This document shows, piece after piece, positions 21,366 through 30,677 of a DNA stretch of 64,000 nucleotides. This DNA is from Acidothermus sp. (GTDB taxonomy: Bacteria; Actinomycetota; Actinomycetes; Acidothermales; Acidothermaceae): contig JAIMAI010000010.1 in the NCBI GenBank assembly GCA_023512015.1, positions 1-64,000 of the forward strand. The letters are read 5' to 3'. Position numbers and translations under genes: made by a program. The notes under the pieces were generated by a model. That model saw only the letters and a list, made by a program, of their open reading frames with translations. It had not been told where the DNA came from and did not search any database. Within the stretch, counting starts at the first letter, position 1, and each line of letters starts with the position of its first letter.

Positions 21366-22487
21366 ATGCTCCGCTCCCAAGAATTGGTCTCGCCCCAGCC
21401 GCGTTTTCCCGAAGAGCCGGGACGCTTCGCCATCGTAGGAAGCGGTTGGCGCACCGAATTCCTCCTCCGCATCGCGGCTGCCGCGCCCCGGTGGTTTTCC
21501 GTCGTGGGGGTCGCAGCACGCAACACGGCACGCCGCGAATATCTTGAAACGACCTGGCGCGTACCGTGTTTTTCGACCCTCGACGACCTGCTCTCCGCAA
21601 CACAACCGGAATTCGTGGTAACGGCGGTATCGTGGGAGGCCTCACCCGACTTCATCGAGGCAATCGTCCGCCACGGTCTGCCGGTGCTGGCCGAAACACC
21701 CCCCGCACCGGACGTCGACGGGCTCAGGGCACTGTGGTCGGTGGTCGGTGGCAGCGGCTTGGTACAAGTCGCCGAACAGTACACACGGATGCCCGCCCAC
21801 CAGGCCAGAATTGCCACGATTCGAGAAGGAATCATCGGCGAACCGACCTCCGCGGAGATTTCGTCGACCCACCTCTACCACGCGGTTTCCCTCATCCGCC
21901 ACTACCTCGACGTCGGGTTCGACCCGGTCGAGGTTCGCGCCCATACGACGGTGACGCCCCTCGCCGATCCGCTGCGGCGCGACGGCTGGACCGGCGACGA
22001 AACTCCCCACCCGACCACCACGACGTACGCGTGGCTCGACTTTCACGGAAAATTCGGCATCTACGACTTCACCGACAACCAGTGGTGGAACCCGCTTCGG
22101 GCGCGGCGGATCGTCGTCCGCGGGAGCAGAGGGGAATGGGTGGACGACACCGTCACCCGGCTGGCAGACCCCAGGACTCCGGTGACGTCCCACCTGGTCC
22201 GCCGTCGCACCGGTATCGACCTCAACCTCGAAGGAATGGAGCTCGACCACATCAGCGTGGACGGCTCCGTGCGCTACCGCAACAGGTTCTTCGGGTCCCG
22301 CTTCTCCGAAGACGACCTCGCCGTCGCAGAAATCCTGGCCGATATGACCGCATGGGTACGCGGTGAGGCGCCACCCCCGTATCCGCTGGCCGAAGCCTGT
22401 CACGACCACGCCGCCGGCTGCGCCATCGTCGAGGCAGCGCGCACCGGCGGGGTGGTCACCGTCGCGGATGAACTCTGGCAAGGGTAG
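21366..22487 (+). CDS. Gfo/Idh/MocA-family oxidoreductase
   Basis: 'FAIVGSGWRTEFLLRIAAAAP', 'PVLAETPPAPDVDGL', 'VAEQYTRMPAHQ'. Confidence 0.8.
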   Translation: MLRSQELVSPQPRFPEEPGRFAIVGSGWRTEFLLRIAAAAPRWFSVVGVAARNTARREYLETTWRVPCFSTLDDLLSATQPEFVVTAVSWEASPDFIEAIVRHGLPVLAETPPAPDVDGLRALWSVVGGSGLVQVAEQYTRMPAHQARIATIREGIIGEPTSAEISSTHLYHAVSLIRHYLDVGFDPVEVRAHTTVTPLADPLRRDGWTGDETPHPTTTTYAWLDFHGKFGIYDFTDNQWWNPLRARRIVVRGSRGEWVDDTVTRLADPRTPVTSHLVRRRTGIDLNLEGMELDHISVDGSVRYRNRFFGSRFSEDDLAVAEILADMTAWVRGEAPPPYPLAEACHDHAAGCAIVEAARTGGVVTVADELWQG

Positions 22488-22508
22488 CGCGGGCACACCC
22501 GCTCCCAG

Positions 22509-22543
22509 TGTCTGCGCAGCCTCCGGGCCCGAAGGCGCAGACA
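22509..22543 (+). terminator. Probable terminator after the bioF-bioD-Gfo operon
   Basis: 9-bp perfect inverted repeat TGTCTGCGC / GCGCAGACA, 22 nt after the Gfo stop codon. Confidence 0.5.
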
Positions 22544-22590
22544 GCCGGCGCCTAGGATCACGCCCCTCTTCTCGAGCGGCTGGCCCTCGA

Positions 22591-23802
22591 TCACCGCGCC
22601 TCGAGCTCTGCGGTAGCCCATTCCAGTTCCCGAACGATGCCGTCGACCAGTGACCAAGCTGTCGCGTCGCGAGGCAAAACGTCCCATGTATACGTTTCAA
22701 TCTCCAATTGGTCGGCGATGGGACAGTTCCTGTGGAGCTCGAGTACCCCCTCGAGAACCGACCGAGTCGTCCTCAACCGACCGATCCGCGAAAGAAAAAT
22801 CGGGACATGGACGTGCGACCGACACTCCCCCTGCCGACCCCCCTCGACGTTTCCAAGTGCCCGTAGGGCATCCGGTATTGTCAGAAAGCGCTGGATGCCG
22901 CCATCTGAGCGTACAAATGTCTGGGAGAGGTAGATGGTCTCACCGAATCTCGCAAGATCTGCGAGCGTCTCGTCGCCGAGATCTTGTGCCCAGAGAGCGG
23001 ACGCAAGCTGGAGCTTGAAGATGGGGATGTCCGCGGCGAGGATCCTCTTGATCGACTCGACGACATCTTCGAAAAGGGCCGCTTGGTGGCAACAGTCGAA
23101 GACCACGCCCAGATGACGACGTGCGTGCGCTATGGCCTCGGATACGGGTAAGCGAGCGATCTGCGCCAGATTCGCGGCAGCCTCCTCCGAATATACGAAC
23201 TCATCGAAGAATCGGATCACGTCGTCCGTGCCCTCGAGGAAGCAGTAAGGCTCGGGCTCGAGTGCGAGCTTTACCCGGCAGCCCGTTCGCTCCTCGATGT
23301 CGATTAGCTCGGCCACGACCTTGAAGAGCTGGCGAGCCACACGCCGGTAAACGACGTCGCTTGCGGCACCGGTCCTTCGGAACCCGATCGGAACGGTTTG
23401 GATGGTCGGCGAGACGAGTCCGCGAGACAGCCCAACGAGCAGATGGGCTACACCTTTGGTATAGGAGACTCTATCGTCTGTCGTCCAATCGGGCTCGTAG
23501 ACCTTCTCCATTACTCGTGTGCCCTTGAACCGGCCGTATGGGAAAGCGTTCGCGGTGTAAACGTACATATGGTTATCTGCGAGCCAACGTGATAGCCTGT
23601 CCCGCTCGCCGTCGTTGGTCAGCAAGGTCTGCACGACGTCATTCGACAGACGCAGCGAAACCGGAAAGGATCCGCTTACCCCTAGCTTGTCTTTGATCGC
23701 GGGTAGATAGGTCTGGATACTCGTCCACAGCTGATCCCAGGTATCGCTCGGGTGAACCAAAGTGGAGTACCCCAGCACTGACGTGCGATCTCGTAAAGCC
23801 AT
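22591..23802 (-). CDS. EboE-like metabolite-traffic/TIM-barrel protein
   Basis: 'MYVYTANAFPYGRFKGTRVMEKVYEPDWTTDDRVSYTKGVAHLLVGL' and 'LALEPEPYCFLEGTDDVIRFF' match recalled EboE hallmarks. Confidence 0.75.
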   Translation of the reverse strand: MALRDRTSVLGYSTLVHPSDTWDQLWTSIQTYLPAIKDKLGVSGSFPVSLRLSNDVVQTLLTNDGERDRLSRWLADNHMYVYTANAFPYGRFKGTRVMEKVYEPDWTTDDRVSYTKGVAHLLVGLSRGLVSPTIQTVPIGFRRTGAASDVVYRRVARQLFKVVAELIDIEERTGCRVKLALEPEPYCFLEGTDDVIRFFDEFVYSEEAAANLAQIARLPVSEAIAHARRHLGVVFDCCHQAALFEDVVESIKRILAADIPIFKLQLASALWAQDLGDETLADLARFGETIYLSQTFVRSDGGIQRFLTIPDALRALGNVEGGRQGECRSHVHVPIFLSRIGRLRTTRSVLEGVLELHRNCPIADQLEIETYTWDVLPRDATAWSLVDGIVRELEWATAELEAR

Positions 23803-24353
23803 TACGCCTCTCCGGAATTCTCCATCACGGCGCTGATGGCCTCGAGTGACGGTCGCGACTTCAAATACGCCGCGATCGCAGACTCACGCTCCTCCTTCAG
23901 GTAGTAAGCAACCTCGACGAGCTCCAGCGCGAGTCCGTCCGGATCGCTGAAGTAGACCCACCGCCAACCGGCAAGGGGTCCGTCATCCACCACATTGACG
24001 TCTGAGTAGAATGAGACGCCTTTCGCCTCCAGCTCGGCCTTCTTCGCGTAAACATCGTCGACCCGAAAGCAGACATGAGCCGCGCCGAGATGGTTGTTTG
24101 GGATTGGACGGACATGCCGAAGCTCGGGGGCATCATATTCGATCAACTCAAGGGACGAATGCTCGCCAACCCAGAACGACACTTGTCGCAAACGCGCATC
24201 AGGCACGCCAACACCCTTTGACAACTGCGGTCCCTCGAACCAAGGAGTCGGCTCATTTGCAAATGGAAGGCCTAGGAGATCGTGGTAGAAGTAAATAGAT
24301 CGATCAAGATTGCGCACGACAAGGCCAACGTGGTGAATGGCGTACAAGTCCAC
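23802..24353 (-). CDS. VOC (glyoxalase/bleomycin resistance/dioxygenase) superfamily protein
   Basis: 'IHHVGLVVRNLDRSIYFYHDLLGLPF', 'YFSDPDGLALELVEV'. Confidence 0.82.
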   Translation of the reverse strand: MDLYAIHHVGLVVRNLDRSIYFYHDLLGLPFANEPTPWFEGPQLSKGVGVPDARLRQVSFWVGEHSSLELIEYDAPELRHVRPIPNNHLGAAHVCFRVDDVYAKKAELEAKGVSFYSDVNVVDDGPLAGWRWVYFSDPDGLALELVEVAYYLKEERESAIAAYLKSRPSLEAISAVMENSGEA

Positions 24354-24363
24354 GGTGCTCCTC

Positions 24364-25449
24364 CTACCTCTCCGACACGGCATCCGGACGGGGCGATACA
24401 AGGACCTTGATTTGGTCTCCTGTCGGATCGATGAGCTTCTTGAAACCGTCCTCGACGACCCTGGTGAGCGAGATTTGTGACGTGACAATGCGACTGACGT
24501 CTAATTTTCTGGAAGCCATGAGTCGGATCATTCGGGGCCAGCTCGTTACGAGGTAGCACCAACTACCGATGTAGCTGACCTCTTTTTGCGCTAGCAACAT
24601 CGCATCGATAGTCGCCGGTGCGGTGTGGAGCCCGAGCTGGACGATACGGCCGCCGCGCCGCACGTTGTCGAGTGCGCTCGACAAGCCTGCCGACGTACCC
24701 GAGCACTCAGCACCGACATCCGCTCCCAATCCTCTTGTCATCGTCTTGAGCAGATCCTCGAGCTCACCCCCACGAGGATCGACCACCGGTCCTACGTCAA
24801 GTGCGCGCGCACGAGCTGCGCGAGCGGGATTTGGCTCAGAAATGATCACCGTGGCAGCCCCGCAGGCCGCGGCGTAAAGCGCAGCAAGTGAGCCGATCGG
24901 TCCCGCACCCGTCACCAGCACGACGTCGCCCGCCGACACCTTGGCTAGGTCGATCCCGTGGGCTGCCACACTCGCAGGCTCGACAAGCGCTCCCTCGAGA
25001 TCAGTCACGCTCTCAGGTAGCGGACTTACTTGGTATTCCTTCACCACGGCATACCGTGCGAGACCTCCCGAGTGAGAGGAGAGTCCGGTGCAGGCAAAGC
25101 TTTCACACAAATGTCCCAATCCAGCGCGACAATAATCGCAGTGCCCGCATATGATGGCCGGCATTACCGCCACACGGTCGCCGGGTGCGACCGACCTCAC
25201 GCTTCCGCCAACCTCGACAACCGTGCCCGATAGTTCATGGCCAAGGATTTGCGGCAGCTGCGCCTTGGTCAACGGGTGGGGCGTCGTCGGAATCACAATT
25301 GGACCAACGGTGTACTCATGGAGATCCGTACCGCAGATGCCGCACCACGAGACCTCGATCAAGACATCGTCGGGTGCACCGATGCTCGGTTCGGTAACGT
25401 CCTCGATCCGGAGATCCCGTTTCCCGTAATATCGCGCCGCCAGCATCAT
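24364..25449 (-). CDS. Zn-dependent alcohol dehydrogenase, 2,3-butanediol/threonine dehydrogenase-like
   Basis: 'CGICGTDLHEY', 'GHELSGTVVEVG', structural Zn 'CGHCDYCRAGLGHLC', 'GAGPIG'. Confidence 0.88.
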   Translation of the reverse strand: MMLAARYYGKRDLRIEDVTEPSIGAPDDVLIEVSWCGICGTDLHEYTVGPIVIPTTPHPLTKAQLPQILGHELSGTVVEVGGSVRSVAPGDRVAVMPAIICGHCDYCRAGLGHLCESFACTGLSSHSGGLARYAVVKEYQVSPLPESVTDLEGALVEPASVAAHGIDLAKVSAGDVVLVTGAGPIGSLAALYAAACGAATVIISEPNPARAARARALDVGPVVDPRGGELEDLLKTMTRGLGADVGAECSGTSAGLSSALDNVRRGGRIVQLGLHTAPATIDAMLLAQKEVSYIGSWCYLVTSWPRMIRLMASRKLDVSRIVTSQISLTRVVEDGFKKLIDPTGDQIKVLVSPRPDAVSER

Positions 25450-25469
25450 TCCCTCACTTTCCACAAGCC

Positions 25470-28010
25470 TTAGACTCTTCGCCGCGCTTGACTGTACACG
25501 GCCGCAGCAACTAAGATCACTAGACCTTGGAACAGATACTGCCACGTCTGGCTCAGGTTGAGAAACACCGTGCTATTGAGCATCTCAACAATGAGCGCCG
25601 CTCCCAGCAAGCTTCCGACGAAGGTGCCGCGCCCTCCTAAAAGGGACGTCCCTCCGAGAACGACCGCACTGATGCTGCTAAGGGTGTAGCCGACACCTTG
25701 CGACGCGTCGCCTACTCCGAGCTGAGCAAGGAGGACGACGCCGCCCAGGAGAACGAGTAGGGAACCGAACACGTAAGCGCTCACGACCGTGGCGCCTACT
25801 CGCACACCCAGGCGCCTCGTCGATTCGATGTCCGAACCGACACCTCTGAGCACCATTCCGAGCCTGCTTCCACGAAGTGCGAGCTCCATCACGATGGTCA
25901 AGACGAGCAGCACGATAAACACGACAGGAACCGCGCCCACGGTATGCTTGATCGGTCCGGTGATCGAACTCGCGATGTAACCCCCTGGTGAGCTCCTCAG
26001 GAGGAATCCCAGTCCTTGGAGCGCAATGTAGGTCCCCAGCGTCGCAGCCACAGGTGTGAAACGTGCACCCCTGATCAGGCCACCATTCACTAGGCCCGTA
26101 CCCGCCGCTGCTACGACCATTAGAACGAAGCCGAGTATCACAGAGCCTACGGAGAAGCCTTCCGTCAGGAAGAAGGATCCGACTACCACTACGAACCCGG
26201 CCAACGGACCAACGGATAGATCGATACCGCCGGTCATGAGCACCGCCGTCTGGCCTGCCGCAATGAATCCGAGTGCTGCCAGCGACATCAAGAGTGAGGT
26301 GAGATTGAAGGGTTCTAGGAAACGATGATTCCTCCCGAAGACAACGGCTCCAAGTACCACGATCGCGAGACTTAGGACGAAGACCGGCGCGTAGTCGCCT
26401 TCTAGGAATCGCCGCAGCCGAGTCGCGCCGGAAGCTCGGCCGCGCGCGCTGCTTGTCGCAGCGTGCCCGGTCGCCCGAAGCGCAGACGTCACGATGCGCT
26501 CCTCGGTAACATCGTCACCGCGCAGGACGTCTATTACCGAGCCTCGAGAGATCACCATAACCGTATCGCAAAGACCCTCGATCTCCTTTGCATCTGACGA
26601 TGCCACCACGACTAGGACGCCCTCGTCGGCTAGCTGGCGCAGAAGCTGGTAGATCTCGGCGCGAGCGCCGACGTCCACACCTTGTGTTGGCTCATCCGCA
26701 ACCAGCATCGCCGGCTTTGCGAGCAACGCACGCGCGAAGACGGCCTTCTGCTGGTTCCCACCCGAGAGCGCCTCGATGGGCGCGTCGGTCGAGGGAGCAC
26801 GGATCGCCAGCACACTCATGACTTCGAGCAGAGCTTCCCGCTCTTGCCGTCTCGAGACCAAACCCCGGCTCTCGATCCGCCCTAACGCCGCAAGTGTGAC
26901 GTTCTCGCGAACAGAAAGTCCGTTGAAGACACCCTCGGCCTTTCGATCCGGTGGTATGAAGGCACACAGCTGACGACGCCTCCGGGCGGAGCAGCGCTCA
27001 CCGTTGATGACGACCGTGCCGCGAGACGGACCAATGCCGGCAAGCGCCCTGAGGATCTCACTCTGTCCGTTGCCCACTATCCCGAAGAGACCGACAATCT
27101 CGCCCCGTGCCATTGAAAAGGACACGTTCGAGAAGCGCGGTCCCGAGAGCGCTTCAACGGATAAGGCCGTCTCCGTGCTCTCGTCTGCGATTGCTGCACG
27201 CTTGGGTGGGAACGTCGACGCGAAGTCTCGTCCGACAATGAGCGATAGCAGCTGAGCGTCGGTAATTCGGTCGACCGCGAAAGTTCCGCGCAGACGTCCG
27301 TCACGAAGGACGGTCACAACATCGGCAATCTCCCGTACCTCTGCGAGTCGATGCGTTATGTAGACCACCGCAGTCCCACGAGCCGCCGCCTCGCGCACCA
27401 AGGCGAACAACCGCTCGGTGGCGTCAGGACCCAGTGGAGCTGTCGGCTCGTCCAATATCAGCAGCGCTGGCTTGACGGCGAAGGCCTTCGCGAGTTCGAT
27501 GAGATGCCGTTCTGCGAGATCAAGAGCGCCGACTCTGTCCTTCGGATGGCATGTCGCGCCGACGACACTCAGGAGCTCGCGAGCTTTGGACCCTGTGCGC
27601 GTCCCATCGTCGAAGAGTGCGGGGAGTGCGACCCGAAGATTCTCCTCGACGGTCAGGTCGGGAAGCAACGCGGGATGCTGATGTACGACGGCGATGCCGA
27701 GAGCAGAGGCATGACTCGGCGTGAGATGGGGGACCTCTTTCCCGTCATAAAGGATACGGCCCATCGATGGCTGCAGAATACCGCCCGCTATATTCACCAA
27801 GGTCGATTTGCCGGCGCCATTCTCACCGAGAAGGGCGTGAACCTCGCCAGGTCGGATATCGAGCGTGACATCCGACAGCGCCGTCACGCCACCGAAGGTC
27901 TTCGTGATGCCCTCGAGCCGCAGTAGCGGTTCGACTGCGACCGTCGTGACCTCATCACTCATGCCGATAGGTCTCCTGCTCCCGGGAATCATTGATGTTC
28001 TCGGTCCCAC
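25470..28010 (-). CDS. Fused ribose-type ABC transporter: tandem ATPase (RbsA) plus permease (RbsC)
   Basis: 846 aa: Walker A 'GENGAGKSTLV', second NBD 'LSGGNQQKAVFARALL', then 'TGGIDLSVG' and 'LGGTSLLGGRGT' RbsC motifs in the same ORF. Confidence 0.9.
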   Translation of the reverse strand: MGPRTSMIPGSRRPIGMSDEVTTVAVEPLLRLEGITKTFGGVTALSDVTLDIRPGEVHALLGENGAGKSTLVNIAGGILQPSMGRILYDGKEVPHLTPSHASALGIAVVHQHPALLPDLTVEENLRVALPALFDDGTRTGSKARELLSVVGATCHPKDRVGALDLAERHLIELAKAFAVKPALLILDEPTAPLGPDATERLFALVREAAARGTAVVYITHRLAEVREIADVVTVLRDGRLRGTFAVDRITDAQLLSLIVGRDFASTFPPKRAAIADESTETALSVEALSGPRFSNVSFSMARGEIVGLFGIVGNGQSEILRALAGIGPSRGTVVINGERCSARRRRQLCAFIPPDRKAEGVFNGLSVRENVTLAALGRIESRGLVSRRQEREALLEVMSVLAIRAPSTDAPIEALSGGNQQKAVFARALLAKPAMLVADEPTQGVDVGARAEIYQLLRQLADEGVLVVVASSDAKEIEGLCDTVMVISRGSVIDVLRGDDVTEERIVTSALRATGHAATSSARGRASGATRLRRFLEGDYAPVFVLSLAIVVLGAVVFGRNHRFLEPFNLTSLLMSLAALGFIAAGQTAVLMTGGIDLSVGPLAGFVVVVGSFFLTEGFSVGSVILGFVLMVVAAAGTGLVNGGLIRGARFTPVAATLGTYIALQGLGFLLRSSPGGYIASSITGPIKHTVGAVPVVFIVLLVLTIVMELALRGSRLGMVLRGVGSDIESTRRLGVRVGATVVSAYVFGSLLVLLGGVVLLAQLGVGDASQGVGYTLSSISAVVLGGTSLLGGRGTFVGSLLGAALIVEMLNSTVFLNLSQTWQYLFQGLVILVAAAVYSQARRRV

Positions 28011-28097
28011 GGAGCGGGCCGGTTGGCCTTGTCCGCCCTTTGGAGGCCAACCGACCCACTTCGTGGTCCATCATCCTTCCTCAAGGCTCGGAAGGAA

Positions 28098-29273
28098 TTA
28101 CTTCAGTAACTTGGCCTGCTCGTCACCGGGCAATTCAGCCGACAGATAGACATCGGGGGGTAGATCTCTTCTGCATGTAACGGGATGCGGCTTACCCGTT
28201 ACCGAATTCTCGAAGATCGGCCCCACGAAGTTCTTCTGTGTCGGAGTCTTTCCGCCCGAGGCCAGGGCGACGGCCCAGTCGATGGCAAGGCGTACATTGT
28301 CATTCTCGGTGGAAATCGTGAAGAGTTTGAAGTCAGGATTCTTTGCCTTGTGATCCTCATAGAAGCACGCCAGCGCGTTGCCGTCTGAAGTCGCGAGTGC
28401 CGGTATCGAACGACCCTGCTTCTCGAACTCGGGAAGAGCACCAACCAGAGACGGACCGAAGTCCGAGACGATCGCATCGATCTTCGGGTATTTCGCAATG
28501 GCGGCACTCAAGACCCGCTGCGTCAAGGCCGGATCCCAGTTCGTGACCTCGAACGGTTGCTGACCGATGAACTTGAATTTGCTTGGATCGAGTACCGACT
28601 TCATACCTTTCAGTTCATCAAGGCCCTGGCTGTTACCTGCGGGACCGGAGAGGAACAAGATGTTGCCGCCCTGGGGGAGCACCTGGGTAAGCCACTGCGC
28701 CCAGTGAACCCCATCAGCTACAAAGTCGGTACCGATGAAGACGTTGTAATCCTTGCCGTCGGTCCCGCCGGGAAAGACGCGATACGGCACCGTCACCACG
28801 CCAGCCTTGTATGCACTCTGAAGAGCCGGCAGGATCGCCTTACCTGCATCGGGGAAGACCACAAGCGCGTTGACACCCTTCGCCACCATGGCCTGAATGT
28901 CGGAGATCGCTTTCTGTGTGTTCCCCTGCCCGTCGGCGTAGTAATACGCCTCGACACTCGGGCACTTGGACGCCTCATCCTGCGCGGAGGCACGCGTCAC
29001 GATTCGCCAGCTGTTATCCCCGAAGCCATCGGTCAACGCTAGCTTGATCTTCTTCGGGCCGCACCAGCTCGGCACACCGGATGCGCCGCCACTACTTGCT
29101 TGAGCACCACCGCTTGTGCCCGCCGACGCGGCTGGTCCCCCAGACTGCCCGTTACCGGCAGCTGTGGACGACGTCCCGGACGACGAAGTGCCACTACTGC
29201 ATCCAGCTATGACTGCAGCTAGGCTGACGCCCACCAGGACCGGTCGCAGTCGATGTACGAGTCTTGCCATCAC
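28098..29273 (-). CDS. Sugar-type ABC transporter substrate-binding lipoprotein
   Basis: Lipobox 'VIAGCSSGTSSS'; periplasmic-binding fold, 'GVNALVVFPDAGKAILPAL'. Confidence 0.88.
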   Translation of the reverse strand: MMARLVHRLRPVLVGVSLAAVIAGCSSGTSSSGTSSTAAGNGQSGGPAASAGTSGGAQASSGGASGVPSWCGPKKIKLALTDGFGDNSWRIVTRASAQDEASKCPSVEAYYYADGQGNTQKAISDIQAMVAKGVNALVVFPDAGKAILPALQSAYKAGVVTVPYRVFPGGTDGKDYNVFIGTDFVADGVHWAQWLTQVLPQGGNILFLSGPAGNSQGLDELKGMKSVLDPSKFKFIGQQPFEVTNWDPALTQRVLSAAIAKYPKIDAIVSDFGPSLVGALPEFEKQGRSIPALATSDGNALACFYEDHKAKNPDFKLFTISTENDNVRLAIDWAVALASGGKTPTQKNFVGPIFENSVTGKPHPVTCRRDLPPDVYLSAELPGDEQAKLLK

Positions 29274-29328
29274 TCTCTAGCCTCCTTTTTCTGACATGGC
29301 TGCCTGACAATCGGCGATCTAGTCGTCG

Positions 29329-30354
29329 TTAGGTTTCTGCCGACCTCGTTCGCCTTCTTCGGACCAGGGCTCTCAGCTCTGACCAGGGAATGGTGTACAG
29401 CGCCACGCCTACCGCGAACGCTACGGCTTGCGTCAAAGTCTGGACCGCATAACTTGCCCCGAGTGCCAGAACGAGCTGCTCGAGCTGGGTGAGAAAGAGC
29501 GCGGCAAGCGCGGACTCGACAAGATACCCCCTACCACCCAGCAGGGACGTACCACCGAGCACAACGGCGGCGACTGATGACAGCAGATAGGTATCACCTT
29601 GAAATGCGGATGGCTTGTTGATGATACCGGCAAGCAGTACCGCTCCTACCCAATAGAGCACTTGGGCACCGACATACGCCATTGCTACATGCCGCTGCAC
29701 ATTGATGTTGACGATCCGAGCGGCACGGGGATTCGCTCCGACTGCTTCGAATCGGCGCCCTGATACGGTCCGCTTGACGATGAGAGTCACGACTACAAGA
29801 ACGACGACAGCGACGTAGATCGAATTGGGGACTCCGAGCAAGGTACCCCCGGCAATATGTGCCATCAAGCTGGTCGTTTGGCGTGGTGTGCCCCCAGAGA
29901 TCCCGAGAACTACGGCATACAGCAATGCGTTGGTCCCGAGAGTCGCGACGATTGCATTCATCCGCAGCAGAGCTACTAGAATGCCATTCAGGACTCCCGC
30001 AAGTACTGCAGCGAGAAGGGCAAGCGCAATTGCAGGTAGGAGCCGTGCGTTGTCGCCGTAGGCCTCATGAGAGACGATCACTACCCCGAGGGAGATGGCA
30101 CCCGCAACGGAGAGGTCGATACCGCCTTGCATGACCACGAGTGTTTGGCCTAACGCAACAATCGCAAGCACCGCAGCGAATGGAAGAGCGCCCTGAAGTG
30201 CTCCCCAGCTCACGCTGCTGGGAGCGAACAGCAGCCCTGCCAGCAAGACCGCAGCGAGCGCGATGATCATCGTGGTGAGGCCGCGTGAGGCTCGCACCCT
30301 TGCACGGATAGCTCGGAGAGGGAGCTGTTCTTCCGCCACTGGCCCTCCCTTCAC
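29329..30354 (-). CDS. Ribose-type ABC transporter permease
   Basis: 'VMQGGIDLSVAGAISLG', 'VVLGGTSLLGGRGYLVES'. Confidence 0.9.
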   Translation of the reverse strand: MKGGPVAEEQLPLRAIRARVRASRGLTTMIIALAAVLLAGLLFAPSSVSWGALQGALPFAAVLAIVALGQTLVVMQGGIDLSVAGAISLGVVIVSHEAYGDNARLLPAIALALLAAVLAGVLNGILVALLRMNAIVATLGTNALLYAVVLGISGGTPRQTTSLMAHIAGGTLLGVPNSIYVAVVVLVVVTLIVKRTVSGRRFEAVGANPRAARIVNINVQRHVAMAYVGAQVLYWVGAVLLAGIINKPSAFQGDTYLLSSVAAVVLGGTSLLGGRGYLVESALAALFLTQLEQLVLALGASYAVQTLTQAVAFAVGVALYTIPWSELRALVRRRRTRSAET

Positions 30355-30486
30355 TGGCTGGTCCTCTACTCCGGCAAAGGTGTCAGGCTCGGGCGCCTGC
30401 GTTTGACGACACTATACGGTTAGCCATCTATGTTCACAAGGCTCGAACACAAGTCCGTTCCGGCTGTGACCACACTGTGACCCTTC

Positions 30487-30543
30487 AGAGAGGTCATGAT
30501 TGCCGAGAGAGGTCATGATTGCCCAGAGAGGTCATGATTGCCG
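30487..30543. repeat. Three tandem copies of a 19-bp unit AGAGAGGTCATGATTGCC(G/C)
   Basis: Copies at 30487-30505, 30506-30524, 30525-30543; only the last base varies; upstream of the permease gene. Confidence 0.95.
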
Positions 30544-30677
30544 CGCAAGGCAAGCGATCCGAATAACGGGCGCAACCTTCATTCGGCCAAGGATCATATG
30601 ATCATCTGCTACTGATGCAGATTCCTGCTCGATTCCGCTCACCGAAGAGATCTTCTGATCTGCCGATCTTGGCGACA

